Below, piece by piece: positions 19,173-28,446 of a DNA stretch of 64,000 nucleotides. Position numbers and translations under genes: made by a program. The stretch lies in assembly GCA_965276635.1 (NCBI GenBank), contig CBDIBC010000005.1, forward strand, positions 124,001 to 188,000, in the 5' to 3' direction. How positions within the stretch are numbered: the stretch's first letter is position 1; each line of letters starts with the position of its first letter. The notes below the pieces were generated by a model. It had not been told where the DNA came from, searched no databases, and saw only the letters and a program-made list of their open reading frames with translations. This DNA is from CBDIBC01 sp965276635. GTDB lineage: Bacteria > Actinomycetota > Acidimicrobiia > Acidimicrobiales > Palsa-688.

Positions 19173-20515
19173 GCCGAGGCCGGCGGCTCGCCGGGCTGGG
19201 CGTCCGACGGGGAGGCAGCCGATGCCGGCGCGTCCGACGGGGGCGTGTCCGACGGGGACGAAGCCGGCGCGTCCGACGGGGGCGTGTCCGACGGGGACGC
19301 AGCCGGCGCGTCCGACGCCGGCGCAGGGGAGGCGGTGGCCGTCCCGCACGAGGGACAGAACCGCGCGCCGGGGGCCAGCTCGGTGCCGCACGACGCGCAC
19401 GCCACCGGCCTGGCAGCCAGGCGGGTGCCGCAACTGGCACAGAACGTGGCGGACACCGGGTTGTCGGCGTGGCAGTTCGGGCAGCTCGCCGTCGGCGGGG
19501 CCAGGGACGTCCCGCAGGACGCACAGAACTTGGCCGACGCCTGGTTCTCGGCGTGGCACTGAGGACAGCTGACGGTCTGGGTGCCGGCCGGGGCCGAGGG
19601 CGCGCCACCCCCCGGGTACCCGGAGCCGCCACCGGCGAAGCCGGGCGCAGGCGGCGGGGTAGGGCCAGGGCCCTGGCCCGCACCGGCCGTGTTCCCGATC
19701 CCCAGGCCGGCGGCCAGGAAGGCGCCGCCGGTCGCGCCGCCGCCCTTGGCCATCCCCTCCCCCGCTCCCAGGGCTGCCTCGCCTGCGGCGTACTGGTTGA
19801 AGCTCCCGGCCAGACGGGAGTAGGCCGTGTCCTTGGCCAGGGTCTTCAGCTGGGCCTCGTCGCCGTCGGAGAGGTTGACGTCGAAGTTCCCCATTCGGAC
19901 GATGGTCACGCCGTAGGTGGCGAGCTGCTCGTTCCCGGCGGCGATGATCGTCTTCTCGATGTCGGCGGTGTAGGCGGACAGGCCCAGGATCGGCCACCCG
20001 TTGCGGACGATCTGGGTCGTGACGTGGGTGCGCATGACCTTCAGCAACTGGTCGCTGACCCAGCCGGCGATCTGCCCGTTGTCGGTCACGTCGACGGAAC
20101 CGACCAGGTTGGTGATGAGCGTCTGCGGCTCGACCACCTTCAGCGAGTAGTCGCCGAAGACCCGCAGGGTGATGATCATCCCCGTCTGGGGGTCCTGCAC
20201 GTCGTCGATGCGGCCCCCGAAGGTGAACCCGGCGTACTCCCGGGTCCCCACGAAGTACAGCTCGGCCCGGTAGGCGTTCCCGCCCGTCGCCCAGTCGATC
20301 ACCGTGCCCAGCCCGGGCAGCTCCTGGGCGTCGATCTGGTGACGCCCGGGCCCCATGCTGGCCACCACCTGGCCGGTGTTCACGAACAGAGCCATCTCGT
20401 CGACGTTGACGATGGCGCGAGTCATCTTGCGGATGTTCAGATCCGGCCACTTGTAGACGATCTGGCCCTTCCGGTCGTCGGGGACCGCAATGAATTCACG
20501 TCCGAGCAGCGCCAT
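19169..20515 (-). CDS. SPFH-domain protein with triple zinc ribbon (YdjI-like)
   Basis: A 448-residue protein. Residues 1-260 form an SPFH/band-7 domain of the YdjI/'virion core protein' type (IVYKWPDLNIRK, AELYFVGTREYAGFTFGG, MIITLRVFGDYSLKV). A Gly/Pro-rich linker follows, then three Cys4 ribbons: CPQCHAENQASAKFCASCG, CPNCHADNPVSATFCASCG and CASCGTELAPGARFCPSCG. The Ala/Ser/Pro tail is encoded by a 39-bp tandem repeat near 19225-19320. In Bacillus subtilis YdjI anchors the PspA homologue YdjF at the membrane; a pspA gene lies 5 kb away here. It is the first gene of a coupled pair with the Tim44-like gene. Confidence 0.85.
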   Translation of the reverse strand: MALLGREFIAVPDDRKGQIVYKWPDLNIRKMTRAIVNVDEMALFVNTGQVVASMGPGRHQIDAQELPGLGTVIDWATGGNAYRAELYFVGTREYAGFTFGGRIDDVQDPQTGMIITLRVFGDYSLKVVEPQTLITNLVGSVDVTDNGQIAGWVSDQLLKVMRTHVTTQIVRNGWPILGLSAYTADIEKTIIAAGNEQLATYGVTIVRMGNFDVNLSDGDEAQLKTLAKDTAYSRLAGSFNQYAAGEAALGAGEGMAKGGGATGGAFLAAGLGIGNTAGAGQGPGPTPPPAPGFAGGGSGYPGGGAPSAPAGTQTVSCPQCHAENQASAKFCASCGTSLAPPTASCPNCHADNPVSATFCASCGTRLAARPVACASCGTELAPGARFCPSCGTATASPAPASDAPAASPSDTPPSDAPASSPSDTPPSDAPASAASPSDAQPGEPPASA

Positions 20516-20620
20516 GGTCGCGCCTCCTTGCTGGGGGACCTGGCGCCAAGGGTACTGCGGGTCGGCGCGCTCCAGCCCGCAGCCCGCCGCCGGCAGTGCG
20601 GGCGCCCGCCGACCCCCAGA

Positions 20621-22108
20621 TCAACCGAGCTGTTCGACGAAGCGCTCGAGCTGCTTGAGGTTGCGGCACTCGAAGGCGCCGTCGCAGTGCAGGGCGTACT
20701 GGCCGACGATGGAGTCGCCCGTGTCCCAGTAGGACCGGGGCTCGGGGTTGAGCCAGTAGAGGTGTCGAGCGCGCTTGGCCATCTCGGCGATCACCCAGGC
20801 CTGCGAGGCGTGGTAGTTGTTGCGGGCGTCGCCGAGCAGGAGCACGGTCGTCTTTGCGCTGATCTCCTTGCCCCAGCGATCCCAGAACGTCTCGAAGGCG
20901 TGCCCGTAGTCGGAGTGGCCATCGACCCAGATGACGTCGGCTTCGGTGTTGATCCGGTGGATGGCGTGGCTGATGTCCTCGGTGGCCTTGAAGTAGTCGG
21001 TCACCTCGTCGATCCCGTCGATGAACACGAACGCCCGCACCCGACTGAACTGGGAGCTGATGGCATAGACCAGTTGCAGGGTGAAGCGGGCAAACGCCGC
21101 CACCGAGCCGGAGATGTCGGCGACCACCATGATCTCGGGCTTGGAGGGACGGGGGTAGCGGAACTGGGGGTCGGCCGGCACGCCACCGTAGGACAGGGAG
21201 TGCCGGACGGTGCTGCGGAAGTCCAGCGGGCCCTTCCGGCCGTGGCGTCGCTTGCGGGCCAGGCGCACGGCCAGCTTCCTGGTGAGCGGTGCGATGGCCT
21301 TGCGGAGAGCCATCAGCTCGTCGCGGCTGGCATGCATGAAGTCGATGTCCTCGGGCAGCGGCTTGCGCAGTGACTTGGCCACCGCCTCTGCCCCTCGATC
21401 GGCGACCAGGCGCCGGCGGATCTCGGCCTCCACCTCGCGGCGGAGCCCCTCGAGGCGATGCTCGTACTCCTCGCGGGCCAGGCGCTCCTCCATGTCGTTC
21501 AGGCCCTGCTCCCCGGCGCCGGCGTCTGTCTCGTCCATCATGCGCTGGAGCATGGCGTCGAGGTCCAGCTGCCGCAGCGTCCGGTACAGGTAGTAGGTAC
21601 CTCCCACCGGCCGGCCCGGCTCCATGCCGGCGTAGCGGGTGACCGCGGCGCGGGCGATGGCGCGCAGCATGGCCTCGTTGCCCCCCATGAGCGCCCGGTA
21701 CAGCATCTCGGCCAGCTGCTCGGGCGTGAGCCCCTCAGCGCCGCCCGACCCGTCTCCCTGGCGGTTGCCGAGCAGATCGGTGATCGTCTCTTCCACGTCC
21801 TCCCCGTCCGCGTCCCCCTCACCCACCCGGAACTGGTTGCCTCGCAGGGAGAAGAAGACCTCGAAGACCGTCTCGAAGGCCTTCCAGTGGGCGTCGTTCT
21901 TCACCAGGGTGGCAGCCAGGGCGTACTTGAAGGCGTTGCGGTCCTCGATGGGGATGTGCCGCAGGGCTTCCACCGCGTCGAGGTTCTCGGTCAGGCTGAC
22001 GGGGATGCCTGCGGTGCGCAGCTCCTTGACGAAACCGGCCAGGGTGGCCAGCAGGCCGCCGTCGAAGCCCGACGGCAGCTCGGGGACGTCGCCGCTGGTG
22101 ACGCTCAC
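20621..22108 (-). CDS. CoxE-like von Willebrand factor A domain protein
   Basis: A 495-residue cytosolic protein. The N-terminal half is helical and charged (VEALRHIPIEDRNAFKYALA; AEAVAKSLRKPLPEDIDFMH). The C-terminal half is a VWA domain whose metal site reads VVADISGSVAAFARF (D-x-S-x-S), with later VWA strands VRAFVFIDGIDEVTDYF and TTVLLLGDARNNY. Such proteins work with a MoxR AAA+ ATPase to insert metals or remodel complexes. The GTG at 22106-22108 overlaps the moxR stop as GTGA, so they form one translation unit. Confidence 0.9.
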   Translation of the reverse strand: MSVTSGDVPELPSGFDGGLLATLAGFVKELRTAGIPVSLTENLDAVEALRHIPIEDRNAFKYALAATLVKNDAHWKAFETVFEVFFSLRGNQFRVGEGDADGEDVEETITDLLGNRQGDGSGGAEGLTPEQLAEMLYRALMGGNEAMLRAIARAAVTRYAGMEPGRPVGGTYYLYRTLRQLDLDAMLQRMMDETDAGAGEQGLNDMEERLAREEYEHRLEGLRREVEAEIRRRLVADRGAEAVAKSLRKPLPEDIDFMHASRDELMALRKAIAPLTRKLAVRLARKRRHGRKGPLDFRSTVRHSLSYGGVPADPQFRYPRPSKPEIMVVADISGSVAAFARFTLQLVYAISSQFSRVRAFVFIDGIDEVTDYFKATEDISHAIHRINTEADVIWVDGHSDYGHAFETFWDRWGKEISAKTTVLLLGDARNNYHASQAWVIAEMAKRARHLYWLNPEPRSYWDTGDSIVGQYALHCDGAFECRNLKQLERFVEQLG

Positions 22109-22998
22109 GGGCTGCGCGTGGACGCGAGCTCCTTCGCCGCCCGCTCGATGTCGGACTGGTACTTGAGGAGGATGTGCAGGGTGGAGGTGGCCGTCTCGGC
22201 GTCGACGTTGTCCACCCCGAGCAGGAGCAAGGTGCGCGCCCAGTCCAGGGTTTCCGACACACTCGGCGCCTTCTTCAGCTCCAGGCCGCGTATCGACCGC
22301 ACGATGCGGACGACCTGCTCGGCGAGGGCCTCGGCGATGCCGGGCACCTTCGCCAGCACGATCTCCTTCTCCCGCTCCAGGTCGGGATAGTCGATGTGGA
22401 GGAACAGGCACCGCCGCTTGAGCGCCTCGGACAGCTCCCTGGTGTTGTTCGAGGTCAGGAACACCAACGGGATCTGCTTGGCGACCACGGTGCCCAACTC
22501 GGGGATGGAGACCTGGTAGTCGGAGAGGATCTCCAACAGCAGTGCCTCGGTCTCCACCTCGACGCGGTCCACCTCGTCGATGAGCAGCACCACCGGTTCG
22601 TCGGCCCTGATGGCCTCGAGCAGCGGTCGGGTCAGCAGGAACTCCTCGGAGAAGATGTCCTCCTCGATGTCGGTCCACTGCTCGCCGCCCGCCTCGCCGA
22701 CCCGCTGGGCCTGGATGCGCAGCAGCTGCTTCTTGTAGTTCCACTCGTAGAGCGCCTTGGACTCGTCGAGCCCCTCGTAGCACTGCAGGCGGATCAGGCG
22801 GGCGCCGGTGGCATCGGCCACCGACTTGGCCAGCTGGGTCTTGCCGGTGCCAGCCGGACCTTCGACCAGGATGGGCTTGCCGAGGCGGTCTGAGAGGAAC
22901 ACCACTCCCGAGATGCTGTCGTCGGGGAGGTACCCGACGCTTCGCAAACCGTCGCGCACGACGTCGGGTGACGAGAAACGGTTGGCGACATCGGTCAA
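22105..22998 (-). CDS. MoxR-family AAA+ ATPase
   Basis: A 297-residue AAA+ chaperone-like ATPase. Walker A is GPAGTGKTQ near residue 48, Walker B is VVLLIDEVD, sensor 1 is VFLTSNNTRE, and the arginine-finger region is LSEALKRRCLFLHIDYPD. MoxR proteins pair with VWA proteins to activate client complexes; here the VWA gene follows with a 4-bp overlap. The next genes downstream are the SPFH and Tim44-like genes on the same strand, 105 bp after the VWA stop, so a four-gene operon is possible. Confidence 0.93.
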   Translation of the reverse strand: MTDVANRFSSPDVVRDGLRSVGYLPDDSISGVVFLSDRLGKPILVEGPAGTGKTQLAKSVADATGARLIRLQCYEGLDESKALYEWNYKKQLLRIQAQRVGEAGGEQWTDIEEDIFSEEFLLTRPLLEAIRADEPVVLLIDEVDRVEVETEALLLEILSDYQVSIPELGTVVAKQIPLVFLTSNNTRELSEALKRRCLFLHIDYPDLEREKEIVLAKVPGIAEALAEQVVRIVRSIRGLELKKAPSVSETLDWARTLLLLGVDNVDAETATSTLHILLKYQSDIERAAKELASTRSP

Positions 22999-23082
22999 GA
23001 CGGCATCCTTCCGGGGCAGGGGGATTCGAGCATCCTACCGGGCACTGGAAACACAGAACCAGGCCGCCTGCTCACCGAGCGT

Positions 23083-24336
23083 TCAGGTCCGGGTGTGGCC
23101 CTGGCCGGTGACCAGGTACTTGGTCGTGGTCAGCTCCCGTAGTCCCATCGGCCCGCGAGCGTGGAGCTTCTGGGTGCTGATGCCGATCTCGGCGCCGAAA
23201 CCGAACTCCTCGCCGTCGGTGAACCGGGTCGAGGCGTTGACGACGACCGCGGCCGCATCCACCTCCCGGCGGAAGCGGTCAGCAGCAGTCAGGTCCCCGC
23301 TGACGATGGCCTCCGTGTGGCCGCTGCCGTACCGCCGGATGTGGGCTACGGCCGCATCGAGGTCGTCGACCACCGCGACGCTCAACACCAGATCCCCGAA
23401 CTCGGTGGCAAAGTCGTCCGGGGTGGCCGCCGCCATCCGCCCGGCTCCAACCAGCGCGCACGAACGCGAGTCGCCGCGCAGCTCCACGCCCTCCAGGGCG
23501 GCTACCACCTGGGGCAGGAACGACGCCGCCACGTCGCGGTGGACGAGCAGGGATTCGGTGGCGTTGCAGACGCTCGGTCGCTGCATCTTGCCGTTGGCGA
23601 CGATGGCCGTCGCCATCCCCAGGTCGGCGGCCGCGTCCACGTAGACGTGGCAGTTCCCGGCCCCGTCGATCACGTACGGGACGGTGGCGGACTCCAGGAC
23701 CGCCGAGATCAGCGATGGGCCGCCACGGGGGATGAGGCAGTCGATGACGCCGCGCAGCTGCATGAACGCGGTCGCCGATTCCCGGCTGGTGTCGGTCACC
23801 AGGAGCAAGGCGTCCTCGGTCATCCCGGCCTTGCGGTACCCCTCCCGCAGGACGGCGGCGACCGCCTGGTTCGATCGGATGGCCGCCGAGCTGCCTCGCA
23901 AGAAGGCCACGTTGCCCGACTTGAGGCAGAGTCCGGCGGCATCGCTGGTCACGTTCGGGCGGTTCTCGTAGATGATGCCGACGACCCCGAGCGGCACCCG
24001 CACCTGGCGGATGTCGAGCCCGTTCGGTCGCACCCAGCCGGCCGTCGTCTCGCCGACGGGGTCGGCCAGGGCCGCCACCTGCCGCAGTGCCCCGGCCATG
24101 GCGGCCACCCGGCCTGGCGTCAGCCGGAGTCGGTCCACCATGGCGGCCGGCGTCGCCCGGCGCGCCGCGGCGTCGACGTCGGCGGCGTTGGCGGCCAGGA
24201 TGTCGCCGGTCCGCTCGTCGAGCAGGTCGGCGGCAGCCACCAGCGCCGCGTCCTTGCCATCGGTCGAGGCCAGGGCCAGCGGGACGGCCGCCGCCTGCGC
24301 CCGCCGACCGAGCTCGAGCAGTTCGCTGGTGGCCAC
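23083..24336 (-). CDS. proA: Gamma-glutamyl phosphate reductase
   Basis: A 417-residue NADPH-dependent enzyme that reduces gamma-glutamyl phosphate to glutamate semialdehyde, the second step of proline synthesis. Family marks are VPLGVVGIIYENRPNVTSDA, SGNVAFLRGSSAAIRSN, the catalytic-cysteine region KMQRPSVCNATE and the C-terminal FGFGAEIGISTQKLHARGP with GLRELTTTKY. The GTG at 24334-24336 is chosen because the protein family begins right there; the frame extends upstream with no similarity. proB lies 3 kb upstream in the same direction, separated by gnd and the plus-strand pspA pair. Confidence 0.95.
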   Translation of the reverse strand: MATSELLELGRRAQAAAVPLALASTDGKDAALVAAADLLDERTGDILAANAADVDAAARRATPAAMVDRLRLTPGRVAAMAGALRQVAALADPVGETTAGWVRPNGLDIRQVRVPLGVVGIIYENRPNVTSDAAGLCLKSGNVAFLRGSSAAIRSNQAVAAVLREGYRKAGMTEDALLLVTDTSRESATAFMQLRGVIDCLIPRGGPSLISAVLESATVPYVIDGAGNCHVYVDAAADLGMATAIVANGKMQRPSVCNATESLLVHRDVAASFLPQVVAALEGVELRGDSRSCALVGAGRMAAATPDDFATEFGDLVLSVAVVDDLDAAVAHIRRYGSGHTEAIVSGDLTAADRFRREVDAAAVVVNASTRFTDGEEFGFGAEIGISTQKLHARGPMGLRELTTTKYLVTGQGHTRT

Positions 24337-24447
24337 CGACCGAGCGTACCGTCGCGGCAGGACGCGGCATCCCGTTGGCTCGGGAGAGGCGAGTGGGCAC
24401 GGAGGGACCGCCGAGGAACGGACGCCGGGCCGCCGTAAACTCGGCGC

Positions 24448-25311
24448 ATGCCTTCGACCGAGCTGGTGCGCCGGCCGGTCGGCCATGTCGCCGTTCGGGC
24501 CGTCGCCACGCCGTCGAGCGCGGTGGCCGCAGCCGTCGGCGTCGGCATCGGCGCCCTCGATCACTCCGTGGTCCTGGCTGTGGTCCTGGCCGCGGTCGGC
24601 ATTGTCGGCCGGGTCGGCGTGGCCGTGACCCGGCGGCTCTTTCGTCGCCCCGCCGCCGAAACCCTCCCCGACCCCTGGGCCGTGCCCGAGCCGTGGCGGT
24701 CCGCCGTCGGCCGGGGCGCCGACGCCTACCGCCGGCTGGAGGCGACGGTGACCGCCTGGCCGGAAGGACCGACCCGCGAGCGGCTCACCGGGCTGCTGCC
24801 CACGGCCCGCCTGGCCGCGGTGCACATCGGCACGTTGGCCGCGCAGGGCGCGGCACTCGGCGCCGCCGGATCGGCCGATCGCCGCCGGGCCCTGTCCGAC
24901 CAGATGACCGCGCTCCAGCGCGGGCCGGCCCGACCCGGTGCCGCCGTGCTCCCGGCCGGCGACGGGGACGACCAGTCGATGGACGACCAGTCGATGGACG
25001 ACGAGGAGGCAGCAGTGGCCGGCGAGCTACGCGCTGCCCACCACGCCGACGCCGTCGCCACCCGCACGCTGAACGGGATCCGCACTGCCGTGGCCACCCT
25101 CGAGGAGCTGGGAGTCGCCGCCGCCGAGCTACGCCTCGGCCGGGGCGGTGAGGGGGACGCGGTCGGCCCGCTGCCGGCGGAAGGATCGATGCGCGACGCG
25201 CTCTCGCAACTCCAGGCGCTGCAGGCCGGGATGGCCGAGGTCACCGCTCTCGAGGACCCGGCGGGCGCGCGCCTGCCCTCCCTTCCCCCCGGACCGCCGG
25301 CGAAGCCGTAG
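24448..25311 (+). CDS. Hypothetical membrane-associated protein upstream of pspA
   Basis: A 287-residue Ala/Arg-rich protein with a hydrophobic region near residues 22-60 (AAAVGVGIGALDHSVVLAVV, then LAAVGIVGRVGVAVTRR) that could form one or two membrane helices. The rest is helical, with an acidic patch from a short duplication (DDQSMDDQSMDDEE). I do not recognise the family. It ends 9 bp before the pspA ATG on the same strand, so it is probably co-expressed and may be the membrane partner of PspA. Confidence 0.7.
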   Translation: MPSTELVRRPVGHVAVRAVATPSSAVAAAVGVGIGALDHSVVLAVVLAAVGIVGRVGVAVTRRLFRRPAAETLPDPWAVPEPWRSAVGRGADAYRRLEATVTAWPEGPTRERLTGLLPTARLAAVHIGTLAAQGAALGAAGSADRRRALSDQMTALQRGPARPGAAVLPAGDGDDQSMDDQSMDDEEAAVAGELRAAHHADAVATRTLNGIRTAVATLEELGVAAAELRLGRGGEGDAVGPLPAEGSMRDALSQLQALQAGMAEVTALEDPAGARLPSLPPGPPAKP

Positions 25312-25320
25312 CATCGCGGC

Positions 25321-26229
25321 ATGTTCGCCAGCCTCCGGCGCCGGTTCAGGTACTACAACGCCAAGTTGGACAGCGATTTCGAGACTCGCGCCGACCCCAA
25401 GATCCAACTGGAGCAGGCCATCACCGAGGCCCAGGAGCAGCACCGCCGGCTGGTCGAGCAGGCCGCCAACGTGGTGGGCAACCAGAAGCAGACGGAGATG
25501 CAGCTGAACCGGGCCATGGGCGAGCTGGAACGGGTCGGCACGTCGACCCGCCAGGCCCTGCGGATGTCCGACGAGGCCCAGCAGCACGGCGACACCCAGA
25601 AGGCAGCCGAGTACACCCAGACCGCCGAGGCGTTCGCCAACCGCCTGATCGCCGTCGAGCACCAGGTCGAGGACCTGAAGGCGACGAGCCTGCAGAGCGC
25701 CCAGGCTGCCCAGCAGGCCAAGTCGGCGGTGCAGCAGAACTCGGCAGCCCTGCAGCAGAAGCTGGCCGAGCGCCAGAAGCTGCTCTCCCAGCTCGACCAG
25801 GCCAAGATGCAGGAGCAGCTGAACACGGCCATGTCCAGCCTGGCGTCGACCGTCGATCAGGACGTGCCGACCCTCGACCAGGTGCGCGCCAAGATCGAGG
25901 GTCGCTACGCCAAGGCGGTGGGGACCTCGGAGCTGTCCGGCCAGACCGTCGAGGCCAGGATGCTCGAGGTAGAGCAAGCCGCACTCGGGTCGGAAACCCG
26001 TTCCCGCCTCGACCAGATGCGCGGCGAGCTCGGCCTCCCGCCCGCCGCCGGCCAGCAGCTCGGTACCGGGCCCCTCTCCGCCGCCCAGCTCGGGCCGGGC
26101 TCGGGGCCGGCAGCCGCCAACCCAGCCGCCGCCAGCCCGGCGGGCGCCGAGCGGGACGGAGCGGAGGCGGCGACGCCCGGCGACGCGCCCCGGCCGGCCG
26201 GCGAGCAGGCCCCTCCTCCTGCTCCCTGA
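25321..26229 (+). CDS. PspA/IM30 (LiaH-type) membrane-stress protein
   Basis: A 302-residue PspA-family protein that oligomerises on stressed membranes. The start FASLRRRFRYYNAKLDSDFE is followed by DPKIQLEQAITEAQEQHRRL, the family's amphipathic N-terminus and coiled coil. Heptad-rich helices run to about residue 220 (EYTQTAEAFANRLIAVEHQV). The last 80 residues are Pro/Ala-rich and look disordered, longer than in E. coli PspA (222). It follows the hypothetical membrane gene by 9 bp and lies near the YdjI-like SPFH gene. Confidence 0.9.
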   Translation: MFASLRRRFRYYNAKLDSDFETRADPKIQLEQAITEAQEQHRRLVEQAANVVGNQKQTEMQLNRAMGELERVGTSTRQALRMSDEAQQHGDTQKAAEYTQTAEAFANRLIAVEHQVEDLKATSLQSAQAAQQAKSAVQQNSAALQQKLAERQKLLSQLDQAKMQEQLNTAMSSLASTVDQDVPTLDQVRAKIEGRYAKAVGTSELSGQTVEARMLEVEQAALGSETRSRLDQMRGELGLPPAAGQQLGTGPLSAAQLGPGSGPAAANPAAASPAGAERDGAEAATPGDAPRPAGEQAPPPAP

Positions 26230-26238
26230 GCCCGGCGG

Positions 26239-27252
26239 CTAGGTCTGCTCGTCGTGGCCGCCGAACTGCTTGCGCATGGCGGAGAGGAGCTTGTCGGCGA
26301 AGTCACCCGCGCCGCGGGAGCTGAAGCGCTCGTAGAGGGCGGTGGTGAGCACGTACGCCGGCACCCCTTCGTCGATGGCTGCCTTCACCGTCCATCGACC
26401 TTCGCCTGAGTCCGACACCCGCCCGGCGAAGGTGGCCAGCTTCGGGTCTTGGCATAGGGCGTGGGCAGTGAGGTCGAGGAGCCAGGACGAGATGACGCTG
26501 CCGCGCCGCCAGACCTCCGCCACCTCAGCCGTGTCGATGTCGTAGCGGTACAGCTCGGGGGTGGCGAGCGGTGCCGTCTCGGCGTTGCCACGAGCCTGGT
26601 CGGTGGCGCCGATGTTGGCCTTGTCCAGGATGGCGAGGCCTTCGGCGTAGGCGGCCATGGCGCCGTACTCGATCCCGTTGTGCACCATCTTCACGAAGTG
26701 CCCGGCGCCGTTCGGGCCGCAATGGAGGTAGCCCTGCTCGGCGGCGCTGGGTTCCCCAGTGCGCCCGTCCGTTCGCGGTGCGGCGTCGAGCCCGGGGGCG
26801 ATGGTCTTGAAGATGGGGTCCAGATGGGCGACGATCTCGTCCTCACCGCCGATCATCAGGCAGTATCCCCGCTCCCGACCGAAGATGCCGCCGCTGGTCC
26901 CGACGTCGACGTAGTGGATGCCGCGTGGTTCGAGGTCCGCGGCCCGGCGGATGTCGTCCTGGTAGTGCGAGTTCCCGCCGTCGATGATGATGTCGCCTTC
27001 GTGCATGGCGGCAGCCAGCTTGTCGACAGTGTCGCCGGTGAAGGCGGCGGGGACCATCACCCACGCGGCCCGGGGTGCGTCGAGCTTGGCCACGAACTCC
27101 TCGACGGAGGTGGCGCCCGTGGCGCCTTCGGCCTCCAGCGCTCGGACGGCGTCGACGCTCACGTCGTAGACCACGCACGAGTGCCCGTCGGCCTCCAGTC
27201 GCCGCACCAGGTTGGCGCCCATCCGTCCGAGACCGACCATGCCGAGTTGCAC
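26239..27252 (-). CDS. gnd: 6-phosphogluconate dehydrogenase, decarboxylating (short form)
   Basis: A 337-residue dehydrogenase converting 6-phosphogluconate to ribulose-5-phosphate and CO2. The NAD(P) site is LGMVGLGRMGANLVRRL at the start; IIDGGNSHYQDD and VDVGTSGGIFG are the substrate-binding signature; GAGHFVKMVHNGIEYG carries the catalytic Lys. The length matches the short, often NAD-dependent form (YqeC/GndA type) rather than the 470-residue form. It is convergent with pspA (9 bp between stops) and lies between proB and proA in the proline region. Confidence 0.93.
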   Translation of the reverse strand: MQLGMVGLGRMGANLVRRLEADGHSCVVYDVSVDAVRALEAEGATGATSVEEFVAKLDAPRAAWVMVPAAFTGDTVDKLAAAMHEGDIIIDGGNSHYQDDIRRAADLEPRGIHYVDVGTSGGIFGRERGYCLMIGGEDEIVAHLDPIFKTIAPGLDAAPRTDGRTGEPSAAEQGYLHCGPNGAGHFVKMVHNGIEYGAMAAYAEGLAILDKANIGATDQARGNAETAPLATPELYRYDIDTAEVAEVWRRGSVISSWLLDLTAHALCQDPKLATFAGRVSDSGEGRWTVKAAIDEGVPAYVLTTALYERFSSRGAGDFADKLLSAMRKQFGGHDEQT

Positions 27253-27333
27253 CCTGACTCCTCTGTCCGCGTCGATTGGGGCGAGCGAGCTCCCGCCCCG
27301 GCCGACTCTACGGCAACCACCTGGCGCGGACGC

Positions 27334-28443
27334 CTACGGCAGGAGCACCAGATCGTCGCGATGGACCGCCTCGCGGGGACCATCGTCGGGCAGCTCGTCG
27401 CTGCGTCTCCCGGCAACCTGGCGGAGCCGGGCCGCCGGGTACCGGACCAGGCCCTTGGCGAAGACCTCGCCGTCGGGGCCGGCGATCTCGATGGCGTCGT
27501 CGGCGCTGAAGCGTCCCTCGACGCGGATGACCCCCGCCGGCAGCAGGGACACCCCCCGGCTGATAAGCGCGTCCCGGGCGCCGGCATCCACCCCGACGGT
27601 CCCCGAGGAGCCCACTGCGAAGGCAATCCAGAGCTTGCGCGCCGGCAGGCGCTGGGGTCGGGGCACGAACACCGTTCCGGTTCCTGTCCTCCCCTCGACG
27701 GCACCGACCAGGACGTCGGGGCTGGCGGCCCCGGCGATCACGGCCCGGACGCCGGACCACGCGGCGATCTTGGCCGCGGCCAGCTTGGATGCCATCCCAC
27801 CGCTCCCGCGGTCGGTGCCACTCCCGCCGGCCAACGCCTCGATCTGCTTGTCCACCTCGACGATCTCCTCGATCAGCGATGCCTCGGCATCGCGACGGGG
27901 ATCGCCGGTGAACACGCCGGCAGTGTCGGTGAGCATGACCAGCAGGTCGGCGGAGAGCAGGTGGGCGACCAGGGCAGCCAGCCGATCGTTGTCCCCGAAA
28001 CGGATCTCGTCGTCGGCGATGGCGTCGTTCTCGTTGACGATCGGTACCACCCCCAGATCGAGCAGCAAGCCGAGCGTCTGGCGGGCGTGGAGGTACTGCT
28101 GACGGTGAACGAAGTCGAGGGGGGCGAGCAGGACCTGCCCGGCGATAAGGCCGCGTCCGGCCAGCGACAACTCGTAGGCGGCGAACAGGCGACCCTGGCC
28201 GACGGCGGAGACGGCTTGCAGGAGGGCCAGGTCGGTAGGCCGGCGCTGGGACAGGCCCAGCGCCGGTAGGCCGGCGGCGATGGCCCCGCTGGTCACCACC
28301 ACGACCCGCCAGCCACCGGCTCGCAGGGCGGCCACCTGCCCGCAGAGGCCGTCGATGTTCCGGGGCAGCAGCAGCCCGGCGTCATCGGTGATGGATGACG
28401 TGCCGATCTTGACCACGACGGTGGCCCTCGCTCGGGTGCTCAC
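27334..28443 (-). CDS. proB: Glutamate 5-kinase
   Basis: A 369-residue enzyme that phosphorylates glutamate for proline synthesis. The amino acid kinase domain shows VVVKIGTSSITDD, VVVVTSGAIAAGL and PIVNENDAIADDEIRFGDND. The glycine-rich MASKLAAAKIAAWSG follows, and a C-terminal PUA domain covers about residues 275-365. The gene is 3 bp downstream of obgE on the same strand. The rplU-rpmA-obgE-proB order is typical of actinobacteria. Confidence 0.96.
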   Translation of the reverse strand: MSTRARATVVVKIGTSSITDDAGLLLPRNIDGLCGQVAALRAGGWRVVVVTSGAIAAGLPALGLSQRRPTDLALLQAVSAVGQGRLFAAYELSLAGRGLIAGQVLLAPLDFVHRQQYLHARQTLGLLLDLGVVPIVNENDAIADDEIRFGDNDRLAALVAHLLSADLLVMLTDTAGVFTGDPRRDAEASLIEEIVEVDKQIEALAGGSGTDRGSGGMASKLAAAKIAAWSGVRAVIAGAASPDVLVGAVEGRTGTGTVFVPRPQRLPARKLWIAFAVGSSGTVGVDAGARDALISRGVSLLPAGVIRVEGRFSADDAIEIAGPDGEVFAKGLVRYPAARLRQVAGRRSDELPDDGPREAVHRDDLVLLP

Positions 28444-28446
28444 GGC

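Noticed and set aside
20621..22783. 720-residue VWA protein starting at 22783
   Set aside because: The first 225 codons overlap moxR in another frame; the GTG at 22108 with a 4-bp overlap is the sensible start.
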